Assembly: GCA_002779045.1 (NCBI GenBank)
Contig: PEXO01000056.1
Span: forward strand, 4,188 to 17,322
Length of the DNA stretch: 13,135 nt
Direction: 5' to 3'
Source of the DNA: Elusimicrobia bacterium CG08_land_8_20_14_0_20_59_10
Lineage (GTDB): Bacteria > Elusimicrobiota > Elusimicrobia > Elusimicrobiales > UBA9959
Shown: positions 12,954 to 13,135 of the stretch, piece after piece
Numbering within the stretch: the stretch's first letter is position 1
How the letters are laid out: each line of letters begins with the position of its first letter
Made by a program: the position numbers and the translations under genes
The notes under the pieces: generated by a model
Told to the model about the DNA's origin: nothing
Seen by the model: the letters and a program-made list of their open reading frames with translations, nothing else
Database searches by the model: none

Positions 12954-13135
12954 ATGAAACCCGGGCGGGCACGGAGGACTTCACCCGGAACATAACCGGC
13001 ATGACCGGGGCGAACCTGATAACCAAGGCGCTGGGCTATGCCCGCGACGCGCTGCTGGTGGCCTTTTTCGGCGGCGGGGCGCTGGCGGACGCCTATTACG
13101 CGGCTTTCAGGCTGGTCAACGTCTTCAGGCGCACC
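12938..13135 (+). CDS. murJ: Lipid II flippase MurJ, N-terminal part (runs off right edge)
   Basis: The frame from ATG at 12938 is open to the window edge (66 codons). The sequence NITGMTGANLITKALGYARDALLVAFFGGG followed by ALADAYYAAFRLVNVFRR fits the first two membrane helices of MurJ/MviN: the family reads ASxLTxxSRVLGFxRDxLIAxxFGxGxxxDAFxxAFxIPNxLRRL. MurJ flips lipid II across the inner membrane for peptidoglycan synthesis. An alternative in-frame ATG at 13001 (MTGANL) would remove a polar 21-residue N-terminal extension. Neither start has a well-placed ribosome binding site; ACGGAGGA (12971-12978) is too far from 13001. It is divergent from rpsT over 23 bp. Confidence 0.85.
   Translation, partial: MSDKANETRAGTEDFTRNITGMTGANLITKALGYARDALLVAFFGGGALADAYYAAFRLVNVFRRT

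Overview
The window looks like a high-GC, Gram-negative bacterial chromosome. An LptE-type outer-membrane lipoprotein, lipobox and Sec signal peptides, and the MurJ start support a diderm cell. The gene set and base composition recall the Elusimicrobiota, but that is an impression from memory, not a computed placement. The region is ordinary housekeeping and metabolism, densely packed, with no tRNA, rRNA, CRISPR array, phage gene or transposase visible.

Layout. Positions 1-239 (minus) hold the start of a secreted protein that runs off the left edge. Positions 240-433 are intergenic, with copies of a hairpin repeat and a promoter for a small YtxH-like membrane protein (434-655, plus). A perfect-stem bidirectional terminator (671-713) then separates it from a minus-strand operon read right to left: mazG (3668-4108), a NagZ-type GH3 glycosidase (2196-3725) and a sodium:solute symporter (691-2199). 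Downstream of a divergent promoter region (4109-4207), the plus strand carries thyX, a periplasmic-adaptor-like protein, a chlorite-dismutase/HemQ-like protein, glgC and ybeY, most of them overlapping or nearly so.

After a 246-base gap carrying a perfect 46-bp tandem duplication of the same repeat family come leuS, lptE and holA. This gene order is also known from E. coli. holA converges on rpsT (minus, with its own terminator), and rpsT diverges over only 23 bp from the start of murJ, which runs off the right edge.

Functional themes are nucleotide metabolism (MazG, ThyX), probable amino-sugar or peptidoglycan-fragment salvage (GH3 plus symporter), glycogen synthesis (GlgC), translation and ribosome maturation (LeuS, YbeY, S20), replication (HolA) and envelope biogenesis (LptE, MurJ).

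The most notable signals are: (1) a dispersed intergenic repeat with a 10-bp core followed by a short hairpin whose stem covaries between copies; (2) a chlorite-dismutase-fold protein that appears to lack the heme-ligating histidine; (3) an orphan membrane-fusion-like protein translationally interlocked with thyX and that protein; and (4) a very compact rpsT/murJ divergent junction without ribosome binding sites. I found no convincing new multi-gene system.
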